NCBI GenBank assembly: GCA_013203525.1
Contig: JABMQB010000516.1
Span: 1-10,753 of the forward strand
Length of the DNA: 10,753 nucleotides
Source: Mariniphaga sp.
GTDB taxonomy: Bacteria; Bacteroidota; Bacteroidia; Bacteroidales; Prolixibacteraceae
Direction of reading: 5' to 3'
Position 1 is the first letter of the stretch. Every line of letters begins with the position of its first letter. A program made the translations under genes and the position numbers. Below, piece by piece: positions 1 through 7,125 of this stretch. The notes below the pieces were generated by a model. That model made no database searches and was not told the origin of the DNA. It worked only from the letters and a program-made list of their open reading frames with translations.

Positions 1-25
1 CTAATTATATGCGGCATTACAAAGT

Positions 26-829
26 CTAATTGGTATAAGTTGTTGTGATTTTTGATTCAAGTACTCCGCTGTAATCAACTGCAGAAAAAAGTTTTTCTGT
101 TGTTTCCACTCTGAGGGCTTTGTTATTTTCCCAATGCCCTATTGAACCTAACCCAAGCGAGTTTCCGACTTTAAGCACATCAACACCCCAATCGCTCATT
201 TCGTGGTATGAATCAAATCCATCAAGGCCCACATTTTGAAGAACCATGGTATCCACCTTTTTTCCAAAAATATCAACTGCATTACGCCAATCAAGGTAAA
301 ACCGGTAACCAATTTTATCCGATTCCCAACCTGGCCCTTCATAACGGATATCAAATGAATGGTCGGTGTGTTGTTCAGGAACTTCAAACTCAGTTACGTT
401 TTTCCAGGTGCCTCCCTGATATTCGAATTGTTCGTTACCATTACTTTTGGTAACCCAAACCCATACGCCTCCTTCTTTAACAGATATTTCGGCTTGAGTT
501 CGTGATTTAAAGTTTACTGGAAACTCTGTTTTATTGATAAGCAAATCTTTTGATTCTCCTTCAGAAAAACTACACAAAACAAGTAATTTTTTTATGGATC
601 CGTTGTTATTAATGACATGAAACGGTAGTGCCTGTTGTTTATCAGTAACGGTAAAATTATTCAACATTAAAATCTGATCAAGTATTTTTGAATCAGTAAT
701 TTCTATAACAATATCATTACATTCGATATTTAAAGGATTTTTTACATTAACCCTGATAGAGTTATCCTGTTGATTACATGCTGTTATTCCAATAAAAACT
801 CCTATAAGAAAAATAAATAATGGCTTCAT
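26..829 (-). CDS. DUF4861-type lipoprotein, apparently C-terminally truncated
   Basis: A 267-residue lipoprotein. Residues 1-17 form a hydrophobic signal peptide ending in the lipobox I-T-A-C, with C18 as the predicted lipidated cysteine, so it should be membrane-anchored outside the cytoplasm. The stretch from about residue 137 to 235 (EGPGWESDKIGYR, YLDWRNAVDIFGKK, GLDGFDSYHEMSDWG) matches what I recall of DUF4861, a family found in pectin and other polysaccharide-utilisation loci whose biochemical role I cannot state. As I remember the family, members are near 400 residues. Here the frame ends with TAG at 26-28 straight after T-T-Y-T-N, and a second in-frame stop (TAA) follows three codons later, so the C-terminal third seems lost. 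The ATG at 827-829 is the natural start because it begins the signal peptide. It lies downstream of a GH28 remnant on the same strand, which supports a former pectin locus. Family call fairly sure, truncation likely, function unknown. Confidence 0.72.
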   Translation of the reverse strand: MKPLFIFLIGVFIGITACNQQDNSIRVNVKNPLNIECNDIVIEITDSKILDQILMLNNFTVTDKQQALPFHVINNNGSIKKLLVLCSFSEGESKDLLINKTEFPVNFKSRTQAEISVKEGGVWVWVTKSNGNEQFEYQGGTWKNVTEFEVPEQHTDHSFDIRYEGPGWESDKIGYRFYLDWRNAVDIFGKKVDTMVLQNVGLDGFDSYHEMSDWGVDVLKVGNSLGLGSIGHWENNKALRVETTEKLFSAVDYSGVLESKITTTYTN

Positions 830-920
830 AAAATATGATTTAATATAATATCAGATTGATTAAGGTAAAATTACGTAATTCTTTTTTATTGGCTAAACAA
901 AACAATGCCAGATAAATTTT

Positions 921-1241
921 TTATTCAGAAACTACCAGTTTCCCGTTTACTTTGACTTCTGTTAATTTCAGATTTTTGACATTCTCAATTCTGTTATCCC
1001 TCTCCACTCCTGAAAAGGAACAATTATCGATATAAATATTTTCTACAGAATTGGAATTATTGAGCCCTTGAAGATAAAATGCATACCTTGCTTTTTCGGA
1101 AGTAATATTTGAAATAAAAACATTTCTAACAATCGGTGGAAAATTGCCTTGCCCTTCGCTGGGATCGTAAACACAATTAATCCGGATTACAGCTTCACTA
1201 ACTTCACCAACAGTAATATTGCACTTAAACTTAATTTTAAA
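921..1241 (-). pseudogene. GH28 polygalacturonase-like gene, C-terminal remnant
   Basis: Reading the minus strand from 1241 gives about 106 open codons ending in TAA at 921-923, with no plausible start codon near the beginning and a TGA at 1242-1244 just upstream. The translation contains CNITVGEVSEAVIRI, VYDPSEGQGNF, PPIVRNVFISNITSEKARYA, LQGLNNSNSVENIYIDNC and VKNLKLTEVKVNGKL. These are the regularly spaced beta-helix strands typical of the C-terminus of bacterial GH28 enzymes (polygalacturonases and relatives). The signal peptide, most of the helix and the catalytic aspartates are absent from this window. Upstream sequence beyond about 1241 is AT-rich and becomes the promoter of the opposite-strand regulator gene, so the 5' part was probably removed by a deletion or by arrival of the neighbouring cassette. 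The remnant ends 91 bp before the DUF4861 gene in the same orientation. The family is assigned from recalled pattern, not from a search. Confidence 0.72.
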
Positions 1242-1257
1242 TCATTTTATAACAAAT

Positions 1258-1292
1258 ATTGTTTTTATAATAAAAAGTTGTATATTTACAAC
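1258..1292 (+). promoter_or_regulatory. Bacteroidota-type promoter with embedded palindromic operator
   Basis: An ATTG (1258-1261) is followed after 19 bp by TATATTTA (1281-1288). This resembles the Bacteroidota sigma consensus TTTG - about 19-21 bp - TAnnTTTG, with one mismatch in each box. The second box lies inside a perfect inverted repeat, GTTGTA-TATT-TACAAC (1277-1292). A protein bound there would cover the -7 box, so it is a natural operator for the Xre-type regulator that starts at 1317. Autorepression is inferred from position only. Confidence 0.5.
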
Positions 1293-1316
1293 ATAAAAAT
1301 AAAAATAATATATTGT

Positions 1317-1580
1317 ATGAAATCAAGAAAACTATATAACCGGATTTCGGTTTTGCGGAAAGAAGGCAATATTTCACGTCAGGAGTTAGCAGATATTATT
1401 GGTGTAAATTTCCAAACTATTGGTTATTTGGAAAGGGAAGAGTATAATCCCAGCCTTGACCTGGCATTTAAAATCAGCGAATATTTTAGCTTGCCAATTG
1501 AGATGATCTTTTCTTCGCAACCCTTGAAATCACTTTCAGAAGAAATAAGAGAATTAAAACAAAAATCAGGAGGACAGTAA
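1317..1580 (+). CDS. Small Xre/YozG-type helix-turn-helix regulator
   Basis: An 87-residue DNA-binding protein. Residues about 6-66 form the five-helix Xre fold: ISVLRKEGNISRQELADIIG, then the recognition helix region VNFQTIGYLERE, then the family signature YNPSLDLAFKISEYFSLPIEMIF. This is the compact YozG-like class, usually a cytoplasmic dimeric regulator. The tail (residues 69-87) is short, charged and probably helical. I chose ATG 1317-1319 because the HTH fold begins right there. The frame is open further upstream to 1149, but that stretch overlaps the antisense GH28 remnant and the promoter, and its translation is low-complexity. The stop is 1 nt before the next start, so the membrane-protein gene is co-transcribed and probably translationally coupled. 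Regulators of this class are often encoded next to small membrane proteins. It probably controls its own operon through the palindrome at 1277-1292, but no target is shown by sequence alone. Confidence 0.88.
   Translation: MKSRKLYNRISVLRKEGNISRQELADIIGVNFQTIGYLEREEYNPSLDLAFKISEYFSLPIEMIFSSQPLKSLSEEIRELKQKSGGQ
1568..1574 (+). promoter_or_regulatory. Strong Shine-Dalgarno AGGAGGA for the membrane-protein gene
   Basis: AGGAGGA sits 7 nt before the ATG at 1582, inside the last codons of the regulator gene. It is a near-perfect anti-16S match, in contrast to the other starts in this window, which lack a clear SD. It fixes the start at 1582 and suggests tightly coupled, efficient translation of the second gene. 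Confidence 0.7.
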
Positions 1581-1581
1581 A

Positions 1582-2001
1582 ATGCAAAAACAATTATCAA
1601 AATCAGCACGTCAAACATGGATAACAATAAATTTTGTTTCAATCTTATTGATTGTATTCTTTTTTTACCTCGGCAGGTCACTTGAAAAACCGCCGGTGTT
1701 TTTTATCGGTGGTACACTGGCAGCCGTTTTAACGATAATTTCTTTTATAAAGGTTTTTATTCAAACCGGATTGTGGAAAATGGTACATAAAACAAACACA
1801 CTTGACGAAAGGCAAATGCAGGTTTTGCTGAATGCATTGAAATATTCGTATAGTGTTTTTGTAATATTTAGTTTGCTTATTATTTATGGGTTTGCTGTAG
1901 TTAACAAGGAACCCATAAATGTTTTGATTGCCGCGTGCCTTTTATATCTGGCTCATATTTTACCGGCGGCAATAGTTGGTTGGAAAGAGAAAGTAGTATA
2001 G
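1582..2001 (+). CDS. Four-helix integral membrane protein of unknown function
   Basis: A 139-residue protein with four predicted transmembrane segments at about residues 13-31, 39-61, 87-107 and 112-134. A cytoplasmic-looking polar loop between the second and third helices carries T-L-D-E-R-Q (residues 73-78). A DERx motif in such a loop is reminiscent of DUF2178-like small membrane proteins, which are commonly paired with YozG-type regulators; that assignment is tentative. The N-terminus is basic (K3, K7, R10) and the C-terminus ends W-K-E-K. The gene starts 1 nt after the regulator stop, behind a strong SD, and ends 21 nt before the amidase gene. It may sense or modulate the regulator at the membrane, but no catalytic or ligand-binding motif can be seen. 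Being a gene is certain; the role is unknown. Confidence 0.85.
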   Translation: MQKQLSKSARQTWITINFVSILLIVFFFYLGRSLEKPPVFFIGGTLAAVLTIISFIKVFIQTGLWKMVHKTNTLDERQMQVLLNALKYSYSVFVIFSLLIIYGFAVVNKEPINVLIAACLLYLAHILPAAIVGWKEKVV

Positions 2002-2022
2002 ATTATTGTAAATGTTAAAGCC

Positions 2023-3249
2023 ATGAAAACATTAATCAAACTATTTATAATACTAATATTTCTCTTGTTTCCACAACAACTTGATTCATGTACTATTTTT
2101 TATATCGAAAAAAATGGAGTGGTGTTCGCAGGTAATAATGAAGACTGGAAAGATCCGTCAACCATGATGTTTTTTTATCCACCTACAAGCGGAAAGTATG
2201 GTTGGGTAAAATTTGGCTGGGCAAGTGGCTTCCCGCAAGGAGGGATGAATGACCATGGATTATTCTGGGATGGGACATCAAATCTGCATCTTGATATGCC
2301 TTATTCAGAAGCTCATAAAACCAAACTTAATTTTCCTATTATGCAAAAGGTAATTGAGGAATGTTCAAGCATTGAGGATGCAAAAACTATTTTTGCTAAC
2401 TTTTTTATCGATGATCAGTATAAGGCACAGTATCTGGTTGGCGATTCCACCGGAAACTCAATGATTGTTGAAGGAGATAATATCCTTGATAAAGAAAAGG
2501 ATTATCAGGTACTCACTAACTTTTACCAATCAAATCCTGAATTGGGAGGGTATCCGTGCTGGCGCTTCGATAAGACTTGCGAATTGTTGGAAACGGATAC
2601 GAATTTGAATCCATATTTTATAGGAGAAGTTTTAGCTTCTACCCATCAGGATGGAAATTACCCAACTCAATATTCTACTATTTATGATCTGAAGAATCAA
2701 TTAATTTATCTTTTCTATTATCATAATTATGAAGAATTTATAGTAATTGATTTGAAAAAGGAGTTAGGAAAAGGGCAAAGTTCGTATCAAATTCCGGAAT
2801 TATTCTCAAAGTTAGAATTGATTGCTCCAGCAAACAGGATTACGTTAAAGCCTTCATCGGTTGATTTTAAATGGGAGGGAAAGCCCGAAAATTCTTATGA
2901 AGTCAGGTATTCAACTTCATGGGATTTTTCGGAATACCAAACTGCTTATGTATATAATAAACAAGGAAATGATGAATATGTGAAAATGGTTGCCGTTCCG
3001 GCGTTTTTAATTTTAATATTATTGAATATCAGGAAAAGACATTTATTACTTTTTCTTTTGACCTTTGTATTATTTACCGGTTCGCAATGTGAAAAGGATG
3101 AGATTCAAACTTCTGATACAATTTCATTTTCAAAAACAATTAACAATTTGGAACCACAAACTATATATTACTGGAAGATAGTAGCTCAACCTGAAACAAA
3201 TAATAATTTTAGGAGTGAAACAATTGTATACCAATTTAAAACAGGTTAA
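2023..3249 (+). CDS. Secreted Ntn-type linear amide hydrolase with FN3-like C-terminus split by membrane segments
   Basis: A 408-residue protein. Residues 1-22 are a signal peptide, and cleavage before C23 would expose the N-terminal cysteine nucleophile expected for linear amide C-N hydrolases (choloylglycine hydrolase, penicillin acylase and acyltransferase relatives). Supporting residues are NNEDW (38-42, with D41 about 18 after the cysteine), VLTN (163-166, position of the oxyanion asparagine), WRFD (180-183), and TQYSTIYDLKN (215-225), typical of the last core strands. The core ends near residue 262. A fibronectin-III-like domain follows: APANRITLKPSSVDFKWEG (268-286) and SYEVRYSTSWDFSEY (291-305), resuming at FSKTINNLEPQTIYYWKI (369-386). 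It is interrupted by two hydrophobic stretches (about 323-336 and 340-352). The substrate could be an N-acyl amino acid, a bile-salt-like conjugate or a beta-lactam side chain; the sequence does not tell. It is the third gene of the regulator/membrane-protein unit and is followed by a terminator. Confidence 0.78.
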   Translation: MKTLIKLFIILIFLLFPQQLDSCTIFYIEKNGVVFAGNNEDWKDPSTMMFFYPPTSGKYGWVKFGWASGFPQGGMNDHGLFWDGTSNLHLDMPYSEAHKTKLNFPIMQKVIEECSSIEDAKTIFANFFIDDQYKAQYLVGDSTGNSMIVEGDNILDKEKDYQVLTNFYQSNPELGGYPCWRFDKTCELLETDTNLNPYFIGEVLASTHQDGNYPTQYSTIYDLKNQLIYLFYYHNYEEFIVIDLKKELGKGQSSYQIPELFSKLELIAPANRITLKPSSVDFKWEGKPENSYEVRYSTSWDFSEYQTAYVYNKQGNDEYVKMVAVPAFLILILLNIRKRHLLLFLLTFVLFTGSQCEKDEIQTSDTISFSKTINNLEPQTIYYWKIVAQPETNNNFRSETIVYQFKTG

Positions 3250-3294
3250 TGGGAAAAATATCTTTTATGTAAATAACAAATTTTAAAAAAAGAG

Positions 3295-3330
3295 AAGGGC
3301 AACTTAATAGTTTTTTGAGTTGTCCTTTTT
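3295..3330 (+). terminator. Rho-independent terminator after the amidase gene
   Basis: AAGGGCAACT (3295-3304) pairs with AGTTGTCCTT (3318-3327) over 10 bp with one G-U pair. It encloses a 13-nt loop and runs into a T-run that ends at 3330. It lies 46 bp after the stop at 3249 and closes the three-gene plus-strand unit, separating it from the GH2 gene. Confidence 0.8.
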
Positions 3331-3463
3331 ATATTTGGAGTACAAAACCAAAACCAGATTAAACCATAATAATATGAAACGACCATGCAATATGTTCCAC
3401 AAACAAGCATATTAAATTATGGGAGTTCCATCTATTACCAATATAAATTAAAAATTTAAATAG

Positions 3464-6247
3464 ATGAAAATAGTAATTTTTATTCTGATAAGTATTTTAG
3501 TTTCTCCCATTCTTTATGCTCAAAATACCGAAAAAATGTACCTCAGCGGCACAGATAAGGATCATACCATTTTATGGGATTTTATGGTTTCTGGTGGCCG
3601 GAAAAGCAATGTGTGGGATAAAATACCTGTGCCATCTAATTGGGAAATGCAGGGATTTGGGACTTACAATTACTATTCCGACTGGGCAGAAGGTCATGTG
3701 CCTGATTCACTTGGATATTATAAATTTTCCTTTTCAGTTCCGAAAGATTGGAAAGGAAGAAAGATTAATATTGTTTTCGAAGGATCAATGACCGATACTG
3801 AAGTTAAAATTAACGGGATTCTGGCAGGGTCTATCCATCAGGGAGGATTTTATGAATTCAGGTATGATATTTCAAAGCTTTTAAAATATGGAAATGATAA
3901 CTTGTTGGAAGTTAAAGTAAAAAGATTTTCTGCCAACAGATCAATAAACCTTGCCGAACGGCGTGCCGATTTTTGGATGTTTAGCGGTATTCACCGGCCT
4001 GTTTGGCTCGAATCGTTTCCAAAGCAGCATATTGAAAGATTTGCGATAAATGCGAAACACAATGGTGAAATTTCAGTTGATGTTTTTTGTGAGAATATTC
4101 CAGATGGGTCAGTTGTAGAAGCCCGAATTATTGATCCTGAAGGGCAACAGGTTGGAAATTCTTTCTCTATAAAAACCACAGAAAATAACGAGAAATTAGT
4201 CTTAAAGTCGCAAATTCAAGGCATTAAACCATGGACGGCTGAATGGCCTTATTTATATACTCTCGAACTTAAATTATCAAATCAGGGAAAAGAAATTCAC
4301 CGTGTATCTGATAAATTTGGTTTCAGGACTGTGGAAGTCCGTAAAAATGATGGGATTTATGTTAATGGAAATAAAGTAGTATTAAAAGGTTCAAACCGTC
4401 ATGCTTTTTGGCCAACTTCAGGCCGTACTACAAGTAAGCAGTTAAGTATTGAGGATGTGCTGCTCATGAAAGATATGAACATGAATGCAGTACGGATGTC
4501 TCATTATCCTCCCGAAAAACATTTTCTTGAAATGACCGATTCTTTGGGTTTGTATGTTATGGATGAGCTAACTGGTTGGCAAAATAAATACGACACACAA
4601 GTTGGTGAAAAATTGGTGTCGGAACTGGTAAACAGAGATGTCAACCATCCTTCCATAATTTTGTGGGCAAATGGAAATGAAGGAGGATGGAACCGTGATT
4701 TGGATGATGACTTTAATTTGTATGATCCACAGCAAAGAGTTGTTATTCATCCATGGGAAAATTTTAATGGAATTAATACTGCCCATTACGAAATATATGA
4801 TTGTTGTACCGAAACTTTTCTTCATGGCAATGATCTGATAATGCCAACTGAATTTCTTCACGGCCTTTACGATGGTGGCAATGGTGCTGGCCTCGAAGAT
4901 CATTGGAATTTAATGTTGCAAAATCCTTTGACTGCTGGTGGATTTTTATGGGCTTTTGCCGATGAAGGAATTATTAGGGACGATAGGAACGGTGCAATTG
5001 ATGTGGCTGGGAATAGTGCACCCGATGGGATTGTTGGACCGTATAGAGAAAAAGAGGCTAGTTATTTTACGATTAAGGAGATCTGGTCGCCGGTATTTAT
5101 TCCCTTAAGTAATAAAAATAAATTCCCCTTATCATTTACGGGTGAAATGGAAGTTGAAAACAGGTATTACCATACAAATTTAACAGATGTGAAATTTTCA
5201 TGGGAACTGATTAATTATCCAAAACCATGGGCTGATGATATTGGATATAAATCGAGAATTCAGCAAAAAATTGAATCGCCTGATGTTGAGCCTGGCTTTA
5301 AGGGTAAATTATCGCTTGGCCTCCCTGATGGTTGGCGTGATTATGATGGATTGAGATTGACTGCAACCGATCATAATGAAAAAAATATTTATACATGGTC
5401 ATGGATGATTACTGAGCCAAAAGAAACAGTTCTGGGGTTTATTATACAAAACGATGGAAAATCAAGTGGAGTTGAAAATGAAGATAACTATACCCTTGAA
5501 GCTAGCGGAGTTGTTGTATCGATAAACAAACAAAATGGTACGCTTCAAAGTGTAAAAAGCAATGGTGAACAGGTTTCGTTGAGTAACGGTCCGGTAATGG
5601 TTAGCGGCAGTGCCTCTTTAAAAAGTTCGAGGCTTTTTGCTGATGGTAATGACTGGGTAGCTGAATTTCAGTTTGATGGAAATTTGAAAAAAATCATTTG
5701 GCGGATGACTCCTGATGGATGGTTAAGATTAAATTATGCATTTCAGTTTAGAGGTCATACTGAACTGGAATATATTGGAGTGTCGTTTGATTATCCTGAA
5801 GAAAAAGTTACCGGAATGAAGTGGCTTGGAAAAGGACCATACAGGGTATGGAAAAATCGTTTGAAAGGAGTTGATTTTAATGTATGGCAAAAAGATTATA
5901 ATGATGCTATTACAGGATTAACCTGGGATTATCCCGAATTCAAAGGTTTTCATTCCAATGTTTATTGGTCGGTACTTCAAACCCAGGAACAGCCTATTAC
6001 CATGGTTTTTGAATCAGAGGATGTGTACTTGCGTATTTTTACTCCCTCAGAGGCAACTGAAAAAGGATTTGATCCACGTACTACTCATGTTGATTTCCCT
6101 ATAGGTGATATTTCATTCCTTGATGGAATTATGCCAATTGGAACCAAATTTCATACGGCGGAGGAACATGGGCCAATGGGGCAGAAGAACCAAATTCCAC
6201 GGTTGGGTCGATGGTTCGAAAGGAATGTATATTTCTTTTTTAAATAG
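3464..6247 (+). CDS. Secreted glycoside hydrolase family 2, beta-galactosidase-like
   Basis: A 927-residue exported enzyme. Residues 1-20 are a signal peptide ending L-Y-A-Q; there is no lipobox cysteine, so a periplasmic protein is likely. The order matches LacZ-like GH2 enzymes: jelly-roll sugar-binding domain (about 35-190, with W171-x-x-S-G-I-H-R-P), immunoglobulin-like domain (190-290), TIM barrel (291-545), a further beta-sandwich (about 549-650), and a C-terminal small-chain-like domain (about 670-927). The barrel shows KGSNRHAFWP (308-317), NAVRMSHYPP (341-350), GLYVMDE (362-368), the acid/base E406 in WANGNEGG, the nucleophile E463 in MPTEFLHG, and GGFLWAFADEG (492-502). All catalytic elements are present, so it should be active. 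Beta-galactosidase is the best guess; a uronidase or another exo-activity on pectin or algal glycans is possible. No gene-specific promoter or SD was recognised in 3331-3463. It ends 2 nt from the convergent hydrolase gene. Confidence 0.9.
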   Translation: MKIVIFILISILVSPILYAQNTEKMYLSGTDKDHTILWDFMVSGGRKSNVWDKIPVPSNWEMQGFGTYNYYSDWAEGHVPDSLGYYKFSFSVPKDWKGRKINIVFEGSMTDTEVKINGILAGSIHQGGFYEFRYDISKLLKYGNDNLLEVKVKRFSANRSINLAERRADFWMFSGIHRPVWLESFPKQHIERFAINAKHNGEISVDVFCENIPDGSVVEARIIDPEGQQVGNSFSIKTTENNEKLVLKSQIQGIKPWTAEWPYLYTLELKLSNQGKEIHRVSDKFGFRTVEVRKNDGIYVNGNKVVLKGSNRHAFWPTSGRTTSKQLSIEDVLLMKDMNMNAVRMSHYPPEKHFLEMTDSLGLYVMDELTGWQNKYDTQVGEKLVSELVNRDVNHPSIILWANGNEGGWNRDLDDDFNLYDPQQRVVIHPWENFNGINTAHYEIYDCCTETFLHGNDLIMPTEFLHGLYDGGNGAGLEDHWNLMLQNPLTAGGFLWAFADEGIIRDDRNGAIDVAGNSAPDGIVGPYREKEASYFTIKEIWSPVFIPLSNKNKFPLSFTGEMEVENRYYHTNLTDVKFSWELINYPKPWADDIGYKSRIQQKIESPDVEPGFKGKLSLGLPDGWRDYDGLRLTATDHNEKNIYTWSWMITEPKETVLGFIIQNDGKSSGVENEDNYTLEASGVVVSINKQNGTLQSVKSNGEQVSLSNGPVMVSGSASLKSSRLFADGNDWVAEFQFDGNLKKIIWRMTPDGWLRLNYAFQFRGHTELEYIGVSFDYPEEKVTGMKWLGKGPYRVWKNRLKGVDFNVWQKDYNDAITGLTWDYPEFKGFHSNVYWSVLQTQEQPITMVFESEDVYLRIFTPSEATEKGFDPRTTHVDFPIGDISFLDGIMPIGTKFHTAEEHGPMGQKNQIPRLGRWFERNVYFFFK

Positions 6248-6249
6248 TT

Positions 6250-7086
6250 TTACAAACAAGCTTGAAAAGATTTCAGCAACAGCTGATTTACAAGTATCTC
6301 AGGTAATCCCAGCTTTTGAATTATAGCTTTATAGAATTCCATCGAATTTGTATCTTCAAAATCTTCAGCAATCATTTTTGAAACGTTCTGAATATTTAAA
6401 ATATAATTTTCACTCTTTTTAAGAAGTAAGTCAATCTCATTAACCTGACGGGGTTCATCCCATGCCGAAAGAATTAGTTTTGGTTTCAGGTTTCTGATTT
6501 TTTCAAGAGAATTCGTATAATCATCCAAATTTTCAAAAATCGGAATTTCTCCCGGAAGCAAAATTGCATCACCGGAAAAAAGAATTTTATCTTTTTCAGA
6601 ATAAAAACAAACCGAACCTGCTGAGTGGCCAGGAGTATAAATGCATTTTAAATTTAATCCCTGTTCAAGCTCAATTATTTTGTTATTGGTTATTTCGTAA
6701 TCAACCTGAACGGATCCGCCAACCAGTTTAAAAAATCCGGGTACCGGGCGTTGTGAAAATTGAAGTTCTGTATTTTCTATCCATTTTTTTTCTGCAGAAT
6801 GGGCAAAAACAGTACAACCTGAAACTTTTTGAATTTGTCTGGCTGAACCAATATGGTCGGGGTGGGAGTGGGTTAATAAAATTGAATCTACCTCCTTGAT
6901 ATTGCGTCCTTGTTCCATTAAATATTTTTCGATTATTGAGAATGAGTCTGCTACACCGGTATCGATGAGGTGGATTTTTTCTGCAATAATTGCAAAAATA
7001 TTTACAAAACGTTCAATTTTTTTATCGGGAGCTATTGGGATAACAAATGGGTATTTTATTAAATGAATATAATTTGTTAGTTTCAA
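6250..7086 (-). CDS. Metallo-beta-lactamase-fold hydrolase
   Basis: A 278-residue cytoplasmic protein with no signal peptide. The fold motifs are clear: LIDTGV (40-45), THSHPDH (72-78, giving H73, H75, D77 and H78), TPGHSAGS (151-158, H154), and SGDAI (171-175, D173 as the bridging residue). These would bind one or two metal ions, as in glyoxalase II-like thioesterases and lactonases. The final histidine expected near residue 209 (usual G-H-G region) is not seen; that place reads ILSAWDEPR. A helical region of about 70 residues follows and may form a cap or dimer contact. The start is TTG at 7084-7086: an in-frame stop (TAA) lies four codons upstream, and the first internal ATG would remove LIDTGV. 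The substrate is unknown; thioester, lactone and phosphodiester hydrolysis are all possible. It is convergent with the GH2 gene and stands alone, separated from ilvC by the inverted-repeat block. Confidence 0.85.
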   Translation of the reverse strand: MKLTNYIHLIKYPFVIPIAPDKKIERFVNIFAIIAEKIHLIDTGVADSFSIIEKYLMEQGRNIKEVDSILLTHSHPDHIGSARQIQKVSGCTVFAHSAEKKWIENTELQFSQRPVPGFFKLVGGSVQVDYEITNNKIIELEQGLNLKCIYTPGHSAGSVCFYSEKDKILFSGDAILLPGEIPIFENLDDYTNSLEKIRNLKPKLILSAWDEPRQVNEIDLLLKKSENYILNIQNVSKMIAEDFEDTNSMEFYKAIIQKLGLPEILVNQLLLKSFQACL

Positions 7087-7125
7087 TTGCTTGGTTTAAT
7101 GGTTGTTATATTAGGTTGTTTTTTC

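Noticed and set aside
1149..1316. In-frame upstream extension of the regulator ORF giving a 143-residue protein
   Set aside because: The extra 56 codons cover the antisense GH28 remnant, the promoter and the palindrome, and translate to low-complexity Asn/Lys/Tyr-rich sequence. The HTH fold starts at ATG 1317.
2083..2094. L-D-S-C at the end of the amidase signal peptide as a lipobox
   Set aside because: Asp at -2 does not fit a lipobox, and the cysteine is better explained as the N-terminal nucleophile exposed by signal peptidase cleavage.
3374..3415. Short plus-strand ORF of 13 codons upstream of the GH2 gene
   Set aside because: No ribosome binding site, no recognisable peptide and no coding signal; likely chance.
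6273..6286. TCAGC-AACA-GCTGA hairpin near the GH2/hydrolase junction as a shared terminator
   Set aside because: The stem is only 5 bp, lies within the hydrolase coding region and has no adjacent T-run on either strand.
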